64,000 nt of DNA from Phycisphaerales bacterium (GCA_020849615.1 JADLFW010000013.1:238566-302565); one strand, 5' to 3'. Counted from the stretch's first letter, positions 9,637-17,219 are shown. The notes: generated by a model not told the origin, from the letters alone. Made by a program: numbers and translations.

Positions 9637-10779
9637 ATGGCGAAGAAGAACGGAGTGTTGCACGCCAAAGAAGCTCATCCCAAGCGTGCCACCGTGGAAG
9701 CTCAGCGGTACAGGTCCTTCCCAACGCATACACTTGAACAGGCGCTCCAAATCCTCCGCGCAATTGGCGATGAAGGCGCGGCCAAGTCCATGGATCGGAT
9801 TCTTCTTGCCAAGGCGGTGGACCGGACTCCGAATAGCAGCGAATTCCGAAGCCTGCTTAGCTCTTCATTGAAGTACGGGTTGACCACGGGTACGGAGAAG
9901 GCCGATTATATTTCGCCGACGCCGCTCGGACTTCGGATTATTCGACCTCAATCTGATTCGGAGCGACGAGCCGCCCTCATCGAAGCCGCCATGCATCCGG
10001 ATTTCTTCGGCAATGTTCTTAACCACTACAACCGCAACAAATTGCCGACTGGTGAGTTCTTTCATAATGCGCTCGTACGCACGTTCAACATTCCAGAGCA
10101 CCACGCGTCAGATGCCGCGACGTGCATCCAGCAGAACGCGGCGTATGTCGGTATTCTTGAGCAAGTCGGTAGTGCCTATTACGTTCGAATCGACAAGTTT
10201 CACAGCTTGCCTGCAGGCGGACCGGCGGAATCGGAATTGCCCGCTGAGGAGAATCCGCCTAACGAGCCGGCTACTGTTCTGGAGGCAAAACCGGACCCGT
10301 TGCCGCAGGGCTCGATGGTTCAACCATCCGATTTGCGCGCCAAACGAGTGTTCGTCACACACGGCAAGAACAGAGGGTTTATCGAACCAATCAAGAAGCT
10401 ATTGCGATTCGGTGAACTAGAAGCAGTTGTATCTGCGGAACGCGAGTCTGTCTCTCAGCCAGTGCCCGACAAAGTGATGGGCGATATGCGTGGTTGTGGC
10501 GCCGCCATCATTCATATCGACGATGAAACGCGACTTGTAGATTCTCAAGCGAATGAACACGTCGTGCTGAATCCGAATGTCCTAATCGAAATCGGAGCGG
10601 CAATGGCCCTCTACGGTCGTCGATTTATACTTCTGGTCAAAGACGGCTTGCGCCTACCAACGAACCTTCAAGGACTCTACGAGGTTCGATACCAGGGCGA
10701 TACACTAGACGGTGCCGCTACGATCAAACTTCTTGAGGCGATCAACGAAATCAAGAATTTCCAGTTGTCGACGGCATGA
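9637..10779 (+). CDS. Winged-helix + TIR-like nucleotide-binding protein (candidate defence effector)
   Basis: 380 aa. A clear GGAGG box precedes the start. Residues ~30-185 look like one or two winged-helix units (HTLEQALQILRAIGDEG, then DRTPNSSEFRSLLSSSLKYG). After a Pro/Glu linker (190-230), residues 236-375 match the TIR-like family PF10137: KRVFVTHGKN, GCGAAIIHIDDE, and NPNVLIEIGAAMALYGRRF. Glu318 is at the position of the catalytic glutamate of NAD-cleaving TIR domains, including CBASS/Pycsar effectors. Base composition is clearly lower in GC than both flanks, suggesting transfer. No cyclase, STING or other partner is adjacent. NADase activity and a defence role are inference. Confidence 0.8.
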   Translation: MAKKNGVLHAKEAHPKRATVEAQRYRSFPTHTLEQALQILRAIGDEGAAKSMDRILLAKAVDRTPNSSEFRSLLSSSLKYGLTTGTEKADYISPTPLGLRIIRPQSDSERRAALIEAAMHPDFFGNVLNHYNRNKLPTGEFFHNALVRTFNIPEHHASDAATCIQQNAAYVGILEQVGSAYYVRIDKFHSLPAGGPAESELPAEENPPNEPATVLEAKPDPLPQGSMVQPSDLRAKRVFVTHGKNRGFIEPIKKLLRFGELEAVVSAERESVSQPVPDKVMGDMRGCGAAIIHIDDETRLVDSQANEHVVLNPNVLIEIGAAMALYGRRFILLVKDGLRLPTNLQGLYEVRYQGDTLDGAATIKLLEAINEIKNFQLSTA

Positions 10780-10783
10780 GCGA

Positions 10784-11488
10784 CTATCGATAGAGAGCAC
10801 AGCCCACAGCCGGCGGTTCAGGAGTACCCTGAAGCGGCGTATGCCTGTGGACTGCCCAGTTCCATGACCGCATTCCGGCATGGCGAATCGCACCGTATTC
10901 GCATAGTGGAGCCCGGTGCCGCACGATGCTGCAGCCGTAGCTCGTGAGAAAGGCGCGCATCGCCACCCAGTTCCGCCGAACCCATTGTTCCGGGTGATCC
11001 ATCCACGGCATCGCCACTACTCCGCGGCACTCGTCTCGACACGCCTGCAAGCAAACGAATGCCCAAGCGCGGAGCCCGTGGCCATCGTTTTTCGACGAGT
11101 ATGGTGGATTCGCATAAAAACTGTCAAACCCGCTGAAGCAACAGGTGTTGACCTGGCGGATGTCCAAGTTAATAACGTCCAAATTCGTAAGACCAAGACG
11201 ACGACGCCAGCGACAGAGATTGTCACATACTCGGCCATCTATTTCGATTATCGTAACCATTAGCCTCGGACAGATAATCGCGAGCAATGGGCTGACATGG
11301 TCATCATCCCCGATAATGAAGATACTCTGATGTTGCCCGAACTTCGATGCCAAGAATCCAACTTGCTTCCGCAAGCTCTCACGGGTCATCAGGAACTGCT
11401 CCAGCGTGTGATCAGCAGGGGGCCGAGAGGCCGCCATGTCGCTCACTAGTTCTTCGCTAGGCACTTGATGAGTGAGGCCTAGTACCAT
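10784..11488 (-). CDS. BpsA-like aminopropyltransferase (DUF43 / PF01861 type)
   Basis: 234 aa. The catalytic half matches branched-chain polyamine synthase BpsA: SIFIIGDDDHVSPLLA (the GDDD motif, residues 60-63), VTIIEIDGRVCDN for the nucleotide side, and FDSFYANPPYSSKNDG where BpsA has a DPP motif. The family transfers aminopropyl groups from decarboxylated SAM onto spermidine-like acceptors. The archaeal N-terminal winged-helix domain is missing, so this is a shortened form. The start overlaps the end of speD by 10 bp, indicating translational coupling and a shared substrate route. The acceptor and product (linear or branched polyamine) are unknown. Low GC like speD. Confidence 0.72.
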   Translation of the reverse strand: MVLGLTHQVPSEELVSDMAASRPPADHTLEQFLMTRESLRKQVGFLASKFGQHQSIFIIGDDDHVSPLLAIICPRLMVTIIEIDGRVCDNLCRWRRRLGLTNLDVINLDIRQVNTCCFSGFDSFYANPPYSSKNDGHGLRAWAFVCLQACRDECRGVVAMPWMDHPEQWVRRNWVAMRAFLTSYGCSIVRHRAPLCEYGAIRHAGMRSWNWAVHRHTPLQGTPEPPAVGCALYR

Positions 11489-11988
11489 AGCAACAGTACT
11501 CTTAGGGACGTCGGCTTGAATACTTCGATAAACGAGCGTTTCAAGCCACCTGGATCATATTTCCACGCTGGAATGTCCTCGGTTTTACACGTCACAACAT
11601 CGACGTGGGTGTACTCTCGCTCCGGCCATGAGTGAAAGGCGATGTGACTTTCACGCAGTGGTTGTACGTACGTGAACCCGCCACTTGAGAATACATGTTC
11701 ACATTCGTATCCAGCGATGGGGTTGAGCCCGAGTATTGGTAGCAAGCGCTGCAGTGCCGTCTTGAGGTGCGCAGGAGTGGACAGATGGGTGGCGCCAATC
11801 ATCTCGACCACAATGTGGGAAACTTGAGGAGTGTGCTCGGCCCAGTAAGGCTCTTGCCGGTCGCGCAGATCGAAAAGAAACGCTCTGTTCATGTTGCGTT
11901 CGAGTGCGGGGAGCGGAACTGGCAGTCCGTCTCCTAGAATGGTATCTGCGGCCTTGGCGCAACTGTGGTTTCGCCGGGATTGAGACAT
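11479..11988 (-). CDS. speD: S-adenosylmethionine decarboxylase-like protein (SpeD)
   Basis: 169 aa. The start is chosen at MSQSRR because GGAGGGAG lies just upstream. The pyruvoyl-enzyme core is intact: RESHIAFHSWPE with Ser114 (self-cleavage site, pyruvoyl precursor), His119, and Cys134 in HVDVVTC. The Ser-His-Cys spacings (5 and 20 residues) equal those of T. maritima AdoMetDC (63/68/83). About 50 extra N-terminal residues precede the domain. It should make decarboxylated SAM for the coupled BpsA-like gene. Some SpeD homologues instead decarboxylate arginine or ornithine, which cannot be excluded. Confidence 0.85.
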   Translation of the reverse strand: MSQSRRNHSCAKAADTILGDGLPVPLPALERNMNRAFLFDLRDRQEPYWAEHTPQVSHIVVEMIGATHLSTPAHLKTALQRLLPILGLNPIAGYECEHVFSSGGFTYVQPLRESHIAFHSWPEREYTHVDVVTCKTEDIPAWKYDPGGLKRSFIEVFKPTSLRVLLLWY

Positions 11989-12013
11989 GGGCGCTCCCTC
12001 CGACGTTAGCGGG

Positions 12014-12022
12014 AGTATACCA
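12014..12022 (-). promoter_or_regulatory. Extended -10 promoter for speD-bpsA
   Basis: On the minus strand the sequence reads TGGTATACT, an extended -10 (TGn + TATACT), placed about 25 bases before the start codon. No good -35 is seen, which is usual for extended -10 promoters. Confidence 0.55.
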
Positions 12023-12101
12023 GAGAGCCGTGCCTGCCGCGAGTCGGTTCCGCTCCATCCGTCTCCTGTGATGCTACCCCCCCCGGGGGGGGCGGGTGGG
12101 C

Positions 12102-12228
12102 GGGTGGCACCGAGATCTCGCCTCTGAATGTGCCACCGACCTCGAGGCGGCTTTGAGCCTCGAAGTCGGTGGAGGTTCCGATCGGTGTGAAGCACCGAGA
12201 TTGCCAGGGCGGGCGATCTCGGTGGCAC
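12102..12228. repeat. Double-hairpin palindromic repeat, copy 1
   Basis: Starts GGTGGCACCGAGAT and ends GATCTCGGTGGCAC. Inside are two hairpins: CACCGACCTCGAGG paired with CCTCGAAGTCGGTG (about 12134-12171), and CACCGAGAT paired with ATCTCGGTG (about 12192-12226). A related copy lies at 12755-12884 on the other side of the small gene. The rest of the 11989-12465 gap holds the speD promoter, a C8/G8 palindrome near 12080 and nothing else that I recognise. Confidence 0.85.
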
Positions 12229-12465
12229 GGCGTTTGGATTGCGACCAACTCTCGATCAGTAGTCTTTCTTCGGATTCGGAGTGCGCAACGATAGCTGGTG
12301 CCTTCACTTGCGGAACGTCCGTCCGGCGAACCGGAACCGCTGATGCCCGGATGCGTCAAAGAATGTGCCGACACTGGGGCCCCCGTTCGCGGCGAAAACA
12401 AATAGAAGATCTGGTCCGCTAGGACCGGGTCGCTGATCGGAACGCTCTTAATCCAGGAGATTCGC

Positions 12466-12654
12466 ATGACAGTGACTACGTACAAGTCTGGTACGCCCGC
12501 GCCCGAGACTGGCTTCTACGTCTTTCATGCCTACGTTGACGGTTCTACCACTCCACGCCCCAGCGATTCTGACCGTACCGCAACCTATCAGAAGGGACAG
12601 ACGTTCAAGCAGCTCAACGGACGCGATGTGTTCTGGGTGAAGAAGTCAAGTTGA
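12466..12654 (+). CDS. YjzC-like small protein
   Basis: 62 aa. The pattern TYKSGTPAPETGFYVFHAYVD, then KGQTFKQLNGRDVFWVKK, resembles the YjzC family of small proteins (a GT-x-P-x-x-G-x-Y start, a G-x-x-F centre and a terminal WVKK). AGGAG lies before the ATG. It stands alone between two palindromic repeats in the lower-GC island. Function is unknown and the family assignment is by motif pattern only. Confidence 0.6.
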   Translation: MTVTTYKSGTPAPETGFYVFHAYVDGSTTPRPSDSDRTATYQKGQTFKQLNGRDVFWVKKSS

Positions 12655-12754
12655 TGGTCCCCATCCGCATCATGTGATCGATCGGGGCCGGTCGCGCCGG
12701 CCCCGTTTCATTGGCGGACGGGTGGCTCTGAGCGCAGGTAATGCGGTGTGCGGC

Positions 12755-12884
12755 GGGTGGAACCGAGAACTGACATCCGACTGTGCCACCGACTTCGAGG
12801 CGGCTCTGATCCTCGAAGTCGGTGCTTTGGGTGAATCGAGCAAACAGAACACCGAGATCGTCGCGACGACGATCTCGGTGGCAC
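12755..12884. repeat. Double-hairpin palindromic repeat, copy 2
   Basis: CACCGACTTCGAGG (12786-12799) pairs perfectly with CCTCGAAGTCGGTG (12811-12824), and ACCGAGATCGTCG pairs with CGACGATCTCGGT (12851-12879). Outer ends carry GGTGG and GGTGGCAC, as in copy 1. The remainder of the 12655-13144 gap includes CCCTCGCTCACGCTCGGG at 12898, another short palindrome of a type common in planctomycete genomes, and no gene. Confidence 0.85.
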
Positions 12885-13144
12885 AGCGGCGCGAACGCCC
12901 TCGCTCACGCTCGGGCTACCTGCTTCGAACCCGCCGGGGCCGGGCCTGTCTGGGGCGTCTTCCGGGGCGGCGTTTCGGGGCGTCTGCGGCGGGCTTGCCC
13001 CGGCTCCTTCCGGTCACGCCTGCGGCGTGAAGGTGGCCCGCATCGGGAATTCCTCCCTGTTGAGGCCGGGCCGGCCCGCGCGGAGAATTGGCCGATTCGG
13101 CCCGGCTCTGGGGGCTCCGCACGGGCCGCAGACTGGAGGCCTCC

Positions 13145-13771
13145 ATGCGAACGATGCCGATGGGCCCGGCCGCCGCGTCCATCCTCCTGCTCGCCCCCGC
13201 GGCGGTGATGGCCGATGTCACCTTCCTCGGCGGGCTCCGCGAAGTGTCCGCCCGGATGACGGGCGGCGTTGATGACCGGCAGTCCGCGCCCGGGTTGGGG
13301 TCGTGGATGGGCACCGCGACCTCGCTCGCGCCGGGCCCGGCGATGGCCCGGCTGACCTCCACGCAGGTCAGCACCGTGGATGCATCGGGCATCACGGCGA
13401 GCGGGACGCTCACGTACTCGCGGGTCATGCAGGACTTCACGGCGGGCCTGGCGAGCAGCCGCGTCGACTGCTTCTTCACCGTCGATGCGCCGACCGCGTA
13501 CACGCTCGATGGCGATCTCCGCGAGGGCACCTCCGGGCTGATCCAGATCATCAGCGCCGGCGGCCCGCTCCACTCCGGGTCCTCCCTGCACGTCTCGGGC
13601 GTGCTGGCCCCGGGCGGGTACGAGTTCATCGCGGTCGTGGAACTCACAGCGCCGCAGCCGGGCCCGGGCAGCGCGGCCTGGAACCTCGCCTTCGTGGTCC
13701 CCGCTCCGGTTTCCGCCGTCGTGCTGATGCCGGGCCTGCTGATCCCCCGGCGCCGGCGCGCCCCGAGTTGA
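13145..13771 (+). CDS. Secreted protein with PEP-CTERM-like sorting tail
   Basis: 208 aa. The start at 13145 is supported by GGAGG upstream. The signal peptide (to about residue 23, AAVMADVT) is followed by a ~160-residue body of Ser/Thr/Gly-rich beta type and the C-terminal tail VPAPVSAVVLMPGLLIP then RRRR, the tripartite PEP-CTERM pattern recognised by exosortase-type sorting. The function of the body is unknown. It belongs with eight other PEP-CTERM-like genes in this window. Confidence 0.75.
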   Translation: MRTMPMGPAAASILLLAPAAVMADVTFLGGLREVSARMTGGVDDRQSAPGLGSWMGTATSLAPGPAMARLTSTQVSTVDASGITASGTLTYSRVMQDFTAGLASSRVDCFFTVDAPTAYTLDGDLREGTSGLIQIISAGGPLHSGSSLHVSGVLAPGGYEFIAVVELTAPQPGPGSAAWNLAFVVPAPVSAVVLMPGLLIPRRRRAPS

Positions 13772-13783
13772 ATCGCCGTATTG

Positions 13784-13918
13784 CGCGTGGCGGATGCGAG
13801 GACGCATCCACCACGGCACCCGGCGTACTGCGCGTGGCGGATGCGGGAACGCATCCACCACGGCACCCGGGGTACATCGCGTGGCGGATGCGGGGACGCA
13901 TCCACCACGGCACCCGGC
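13784..13918. repeat. REP-like hairpin unit, three tandem copies
   Basis: Copies at about 13784, 13831 and 13879 (period ~48 bp). Stem GTGGCGGATGCG / CGCATCCACCAC with loops AGGA, GGAA and GGGA, and tail GGCACCCGG. The stem here is ATGC/GCAT where the 4571 array has ACGC/GCGT, so both sides changed together. It lies directly after the PEP-CTERM gene stop. Confidence 0.9.
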
Positions 13919-13986
13919 TGGGTTGTGTGGGTCGCGGGCTGAAATCCGGCCCGGCGGCCCGTACACTGGCCCTCCGGAGATTGTCC

Positions 13987-14514
13987 ATGATCAAGCTTCC
14001 CGCCTCGTCGTATGAGAAACTGATTGCCGGGCTGCCGGCGGATTCGCTGCCGGGGCACGGTGAGCCCGGGTTCGATGAGGTGTTCGATGTGTGGGATGAG
14101 CTGGGGAACGAGCTGGCGGTGGAGTGGGAGGAGGCGGATGCGCCGCAGGCCCGTCGCGAGGTGGCGGCGCTGATCGAGCTGTCGCGGGCGGTGCCGTTTG
14201 ACGGGGTGGTGGTGGGGATCGCGTGCAACCAGCCGGGGCTGGTGGCGGCGGCGCGGGGGGCGGCGAGGTCGATGTCGATGCCGGCGGTTGGGAAGGTGCT
14301 GGATGAGATGGCCCGGCATGTGCCGCCGGAGGTGATCGCGCTGGATGACCCATCGGCGCGGCTGGGGTGGTACCAGTCCGAGGCGGGCGCGGGGCACGCG
14401 GAGGCGCTGGAGGCGCTGGATGAGCGTGTTGAGGAGGAGATCAGCGAGGAGCTGATGCTGGGGTGCCTGCGGCGGGTGATCCGGGAGCGCGGGCTGTTCT
14501 TTGAAGCGGATTGA
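13987..14514 (+). CDS. Hypothetical acidic protein
   Basis: 175 aa, soluble and strongly acidic at both ends (DEVFDVWDELGNELAVEWEE; EALEALDERVEEEISEEL). It is mostly helical by pattern, without signal peptide, membrane segment or cysteine cluster. Family not recognised. Start at MIKLPASS; no strong ribosome binding site. Its stop codon lies in the first unit of a tandem 12-bp repeat. Confidence 0.6.
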   Translation: MIKLPASSYEKLIAGLPADSLPGHGEPGFDEVFDVWDELGNELAVEWEEADAPQARREVAALIELSRAVPFDGVVVGIACNQPGLVAAARGAARSMSMPAVGKVLDEMARHVPPEVIALDDPSARLGWYQSEAGAGHAEALEALDERVEEEISEELMLGCLRRVIRERGLFFEAD

Positions 14515-14594
14515 GCCCGTCTTGAGTCCCGTCTTGGGCTCGACTTGCGTTCGTGTTGAACTCGTGTTGAGGTCGTGTTGAGCTCGTGTTGACA
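14512..14594. repeat. 12-bp minisatellite beginning at a stop codon
   Basis: Degenerate units of CGTGTTGAnnT type (last four nearly identical, about 14551-14594) extend from the TGA at 14512. The unit length is a multiple of three and most units contain TTGA, so extra in-frame stops recur. Together with 14600-14826, which holds a GCCGGCAC...GTGCCGGC hairpin around 14664-14700, it makes a 312-bp gap without a gene. Confidence 0.75.
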
Positions 14595-14826
14595 TCGGGG
14601 CTCAACAGCGCCGGTGTGAACAGGGGGCTTTACCTACGCGGCCCGCGTTGACTTCTCGGCCCGGCCGGCACAGAACCATGGTTGTGGTTGAGTGCCGGCC
14701 CGGCGGGGGTGTGCGGCGTCGCTGGAGTTCCGCATCGAGCAACGCCCCTCGCCCCGCGTGCCTGCAAGAAGCGAGCCGGCCCGGCGGGTCTGATCGGTTC
14801 TCTCCATGCGGACAAGGAGTTCGACG

Positions 14827-15678
14827 ATGAGGAAGCTCGTTGCTGTAGCGGCGGCTGTGATTTCGGCCGCGGGCTTCTGCGCGGCGGGGCAGCCGCCCGT
14901 GCAGAATGAAGTGCGTGCGGCGATCACGGAGCGGATCCGGGACCTGAACCTGACGCAGGCGCAGGAGGCGGCGATCGCGGGGATCCGCGAGGAGTATGCG
15001 CCGAGGGTCGATGAGGCGGTCTGGCAGCTCCGGACGGTCGTGAAGGAGGAGATCGATGCGGCCCGGGCCGTGCTGACGCCGGAGCAGAAGGCGAAGCTCG
15101 ATGTGATGAAGGAGGAGCGCAAGGAGTGGAGGACGCAGGGTGTGGCGGACCGGATCGCGCACCTGAAGGACCTGGACCTGACGGACGATGAGATCACGAA
15201 GCTGGCGGACATCCGCAAGGAGTACCGGCCGAAGATCATCAAGTCCCTGGAGAGCCTCAAGGGCATCCTGACGCCCGAGCAGGCCAGGCTGCGCGAGGAC
15301 CTGCTGAAGGCCGGCAAGCCCCGCGCCGAGGTGATCACGGCGCTCAAGCTCACCGATGACCAGAAGGCCAAGGTGGAGGTCGTTGGCGCCGAGGTGCGGA
15401 CGCTGCTGCGCGAGCAGATCGAGAAGATGCGGGCCGTGCTGACCCCCGAGCAGCAGGACAAGATCGCGGCGATGAAGGATGAGCGCCGCGAGCGGGTCCG
15501 GGACCGCATGGTGCTGGCGATCCTGCACTTTGATGACCTCAACCTGACGGAGCAGCAGAAGGCCAAGATCCAGTCGATCCGGGCCGAGTACCGTCCGCGC
15601 GTCGAGCAGGCGGGCGACAACCTGCGGGCGATCGTCCGCGAGGAGCTGTCGGCGATCGTGACGGAGCTGAGGGCGTAG
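14827..15678 (+). CDS. Secreted Spy/CpxP-like LTxxQ repeat protein
   Basis: 283 aa. AAGGAG before the ATG sets the start. Signal peptide to about residue 22. The mature part is a highly charged helical chain with recurring LTxxQ-type motifs (LNLTQAQEAAI, AVLTPEQKAKLD, LDLTDDEITKL, GILTPEQARL, LKLTDDQKAKV, AVLTPEQQDKI, LNLTEQQKAKI), roughly seven in tandem, versus two in E. coli Spy. Spy-family proteins are periplasmic ATP-independent chaperones or envelope-stress sensors. Expansion to seven motifs is unusual. Monocistronic, with a strong terminator. Confidence 0.78.
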   Translation: MRKLVAVAAAVISAAGFCAAGQPPVQNEVRAAITERIRDLNLTQAQEAAIAGIREEYAPRVDEAVWQLRTVVKEEIDAARAVLTPEQKAKLDVMKEERKEWRTQGVADRIAHLKDLDLTDDEITKLADIRKEYRPKIIKSLESLKGILTPEQARLREDLLKAGKPRAEVITALKLTDDQKAKVEVVGAEVRTLLREQIEKMRAVLTPEQQDKIAAMKDERRERVRDRMVLAILHFDDLNLTEQQKAKIQSIRAEYRPRVEQAGDNLRAIVREELSAIVTELRA

Positions 15679-15730
15679 GTGCTGCGAGATCGCGCTGGGC
15701 CCGCGGCGTGAGTTGAGCGGGCGGCGCACA

Positions 15731-15765
15731 AGCCCCGTTCCCGAAGGTCGGGGGCGGGGCTTTTT
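15731..15765 (+). terminator. Rho-independent terminator
   Basis: AGCCCCG...CGGGGCT stem followed by TTTTT, 53 bp after the Spy-like gene. Confidence 0.9.
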
Positions 15766-15782
15766 GCGTGGGGCGGACGGAG

Positions 15783-15822
15783 GGCGTGGAGGATGCGAAG
15801 CGCATCCTTCACGGCACCCGGC
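15783..15822. repeat. REP-like hairpin unit, single copy
   Basis: GTGGAGGATGCG, 2-3 base loop, CGCATCCTTCAC and the tail GGCACCCGGC. The outer stem also covaries: GTGGAGG with CCTTCAC instead of GTGGCGG with CCACCAC. Confidence 0.85.
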
Positions 15823-15846
15823 GATCGGGGAAGGGCGCGGCGGATG

Positions 15847-16239
15847 TCAGGAGCCGGATGCGGCGATGGTGGTGCTCTGGCCGAGGAGGAACAGCCACCC
15901 ATCGCCGGCGCGGATGCAGATGTGCACGGCGTGATACCGGGCCTCGAACCGCTCGCCGAGGTATCGACCGATGTCGTGGATGCAGCATGTCGCCAGCGCT
16001 GCGCGGGGTGATTCGAGTTCCCGTACTTCCAGTTCGGTGATCTCGTGGCGGACGAACTCGACCTCGCGGGAGCGCCGGCTGGCGAGGTAGGCCTCGCGCG
16101 GGAGCACCCGGCCGAGGGAGTCCACGTACCGGTAGTGCTCGTGGAGTAGCCGGGCGAGGGCATCGGTGTTGGCATCGAGCAGGGCGCTCCGCCGCATGTC
16201 GATGAGCCGCTCGATGTCATCTTTGATGAGGACCGGCAT
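15847..16239 (-). CDS. SnoaL/DUF4440-like (NTF2-fold) protein
   Basis: 130 aa. ERLIDMRRSALLDANTDALA, then HEHYRYVDSLGRVLPREAYL, and a final AVHICIRAGDGWLFLLGQST are the pattern of NTF2-like DUF4440 proteins: helix, then a curved sheet with a pocket. No catalytic residues can be named; some relatives are isomerases or ring-cyclising enzymes, many are uncharacterised. It is flanked on both sides by copies of the REP-like unit. Confidence 0.7.
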   Translation of the reverse strand: MPVLIKDDIERLIDMRRSALLDANTDALARLLHEHYRYVDSLGRVLPREAYLASRRSREVEFVRHEITELEVRELESPRAALATCCIHDIGRYLGERFEARYHAVHICIRAGDGWLFLLGQSTTIAASGS

Positions 16240-16291
16240 TGGTGCGCTCCCTTGTGGGTGGGGTCATCGATCGTGCTGGGTGGATGGTTCG

Positions 16292-16407
16292 CGCGTGGCG
16301 GACGCGAGGACGCGTCCACCACGGCACCCGGCTGGGTGGATGGTTTGCGCGTGGCGGACGCGAGGACGCGTCCACCACGGCACCCGGCGTCCACCACGGC
16401 ACCCGGC
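16292..16407. repeat. REP-like hairpin unit, two and a half copies
   Basis: Full copies at 16292 and 16349 (period 57 bp including a TGGGTGGATGGTT linker) and a truncated copy to 16407. As in the 4571 array, the truncated copy keeps the same right-hand part (GTCCACCACGGCACCCGGC). Confidence 0.9.
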
Positions 16408-16448
16408 AGGTCAGTGGCACAGGCAGCGCACGTCATCGGCGCGGGTCG

Positions 16449-17099
16449 TTACTTCTTACCGAAGAGGGAGCCCAGGACGTGGCCGGCGGCGTCGCCGATG
16501 TTCTTGGCGCCTTCTTCAAGCGCCTTGACGCGGTTCTCGGCGAACTTGACTGCATCCTTGAGTTCCTTGCTGGCGGCCCGGCCCGCCTTCTTGGCGGCGT
16601 TGTCGAGTCGGTCGCGGTCCTTCTTGGCCTCATCGAGGCCCTTGGACAGGACCTCCTGGAGGCTGTTGAGGATGGAGTTGGCGCCGTTGAGGACGCCGCC
16701 CGCAGCGCCCGCGGCGGCGCCGGCGGCCGCGCCCGCGATGGAGCCGGCTGCGCCGAGGCCCGCGCCGATGACTTCCGCGCCCGCGCCGATGGCGGAGCCG
16801 GCGACCGAGCCGGCGGCGCCGATGCCGGCGCCGACCAGGGAGCCCGCCAGGCCCGGCAGGTTGGGGATTCCCGGGAAGCCGGGGAGGCCCGGGATTCCCG
16901 CGCCGCCCGGGAAGCCGGGCTGGGCGCCGGGGAAGGGAACTCCGGGAGCTGCGCCCGGGATCGTTCCGCCCGTTGCGTAGCCGCCGAACAGCGCGGCGAG
17001 GTTGGCGCCCGGCGGGAGCGGGATGACGAGATAGGCGGGCCCGCCCATCGGCAGACCCATGGGCGGCATCATCCCCGGACAGGGCATCATCAGGTACAT
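16449..17099 (-). CDS. Low-complexity Gly/Pro/Ala protein with helical C-terminus
   Basis: 216 aa. The N-terminal 30 residues are Met/Pro/Gly-rich. Residues ~45-80 are collagen-like (PGFPGGAGIPGLPGFPGIPN). Residues ~85-135 are a long Gly/Ala small-residue stretch (GAGIGAAGSVAGSAIGAGAE) that could insert in a membrane. The last ~80 residues are a charged helix (EAKKDRDRLDNAAKKAGRAA). There is no normal signal peptide. I do not know the function; possible roles are structural or membrane-associated. An AGGAGG box precedes the start. Confidence 0.6.
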   Translation of the reverse strand: MYLMMPCPGMMPPMGLPMGGPAYLVIPLPPGANLAALFGGYATGGTIPGAAPGVPFPGAQPGFPGGAGIPGLPGFPGIPNLPGLAGSLVGAGIGAAGSVAGSAIGAGAEVIGAGLGAAGSIAGAAAGAAAGAAGGVLNGANSILNSLQEVLSKGLDEAKKDRDRLDNAAKKAGRAASKELKDAVKFAENRVKALEEGAKNIGDAAGHVLGSLFGKK

Positions 17100-17219
17100 G
17101 CGAGGTCCTCCTTGTGAAGGTGAAGCCGCAGTCTAACGAACAGGGGGTGGTTTGTACGGGGCTGTTGACAACATCGTGCGAGGTTGCGGCGGGCCCGGCG
17201 CGGGGGATAGGCTGTGCGG

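Noticed and set aside
9637..11988. A CBASS or Thoeris system
   Set aside because: No CD-NTase, STING, ThsA/ThsB or Cap2/Cap3-like gene is present; the neighbouring genes are polyamine enzymes on the other strand.
13784..13918. CRISPR-like array (repeats at regular ~48-bp period)
   Set aside because: The 'spacers' are short and similar, the unit is itself a hairpin, it recurs at other loci with other periods, and no cas genes are present.
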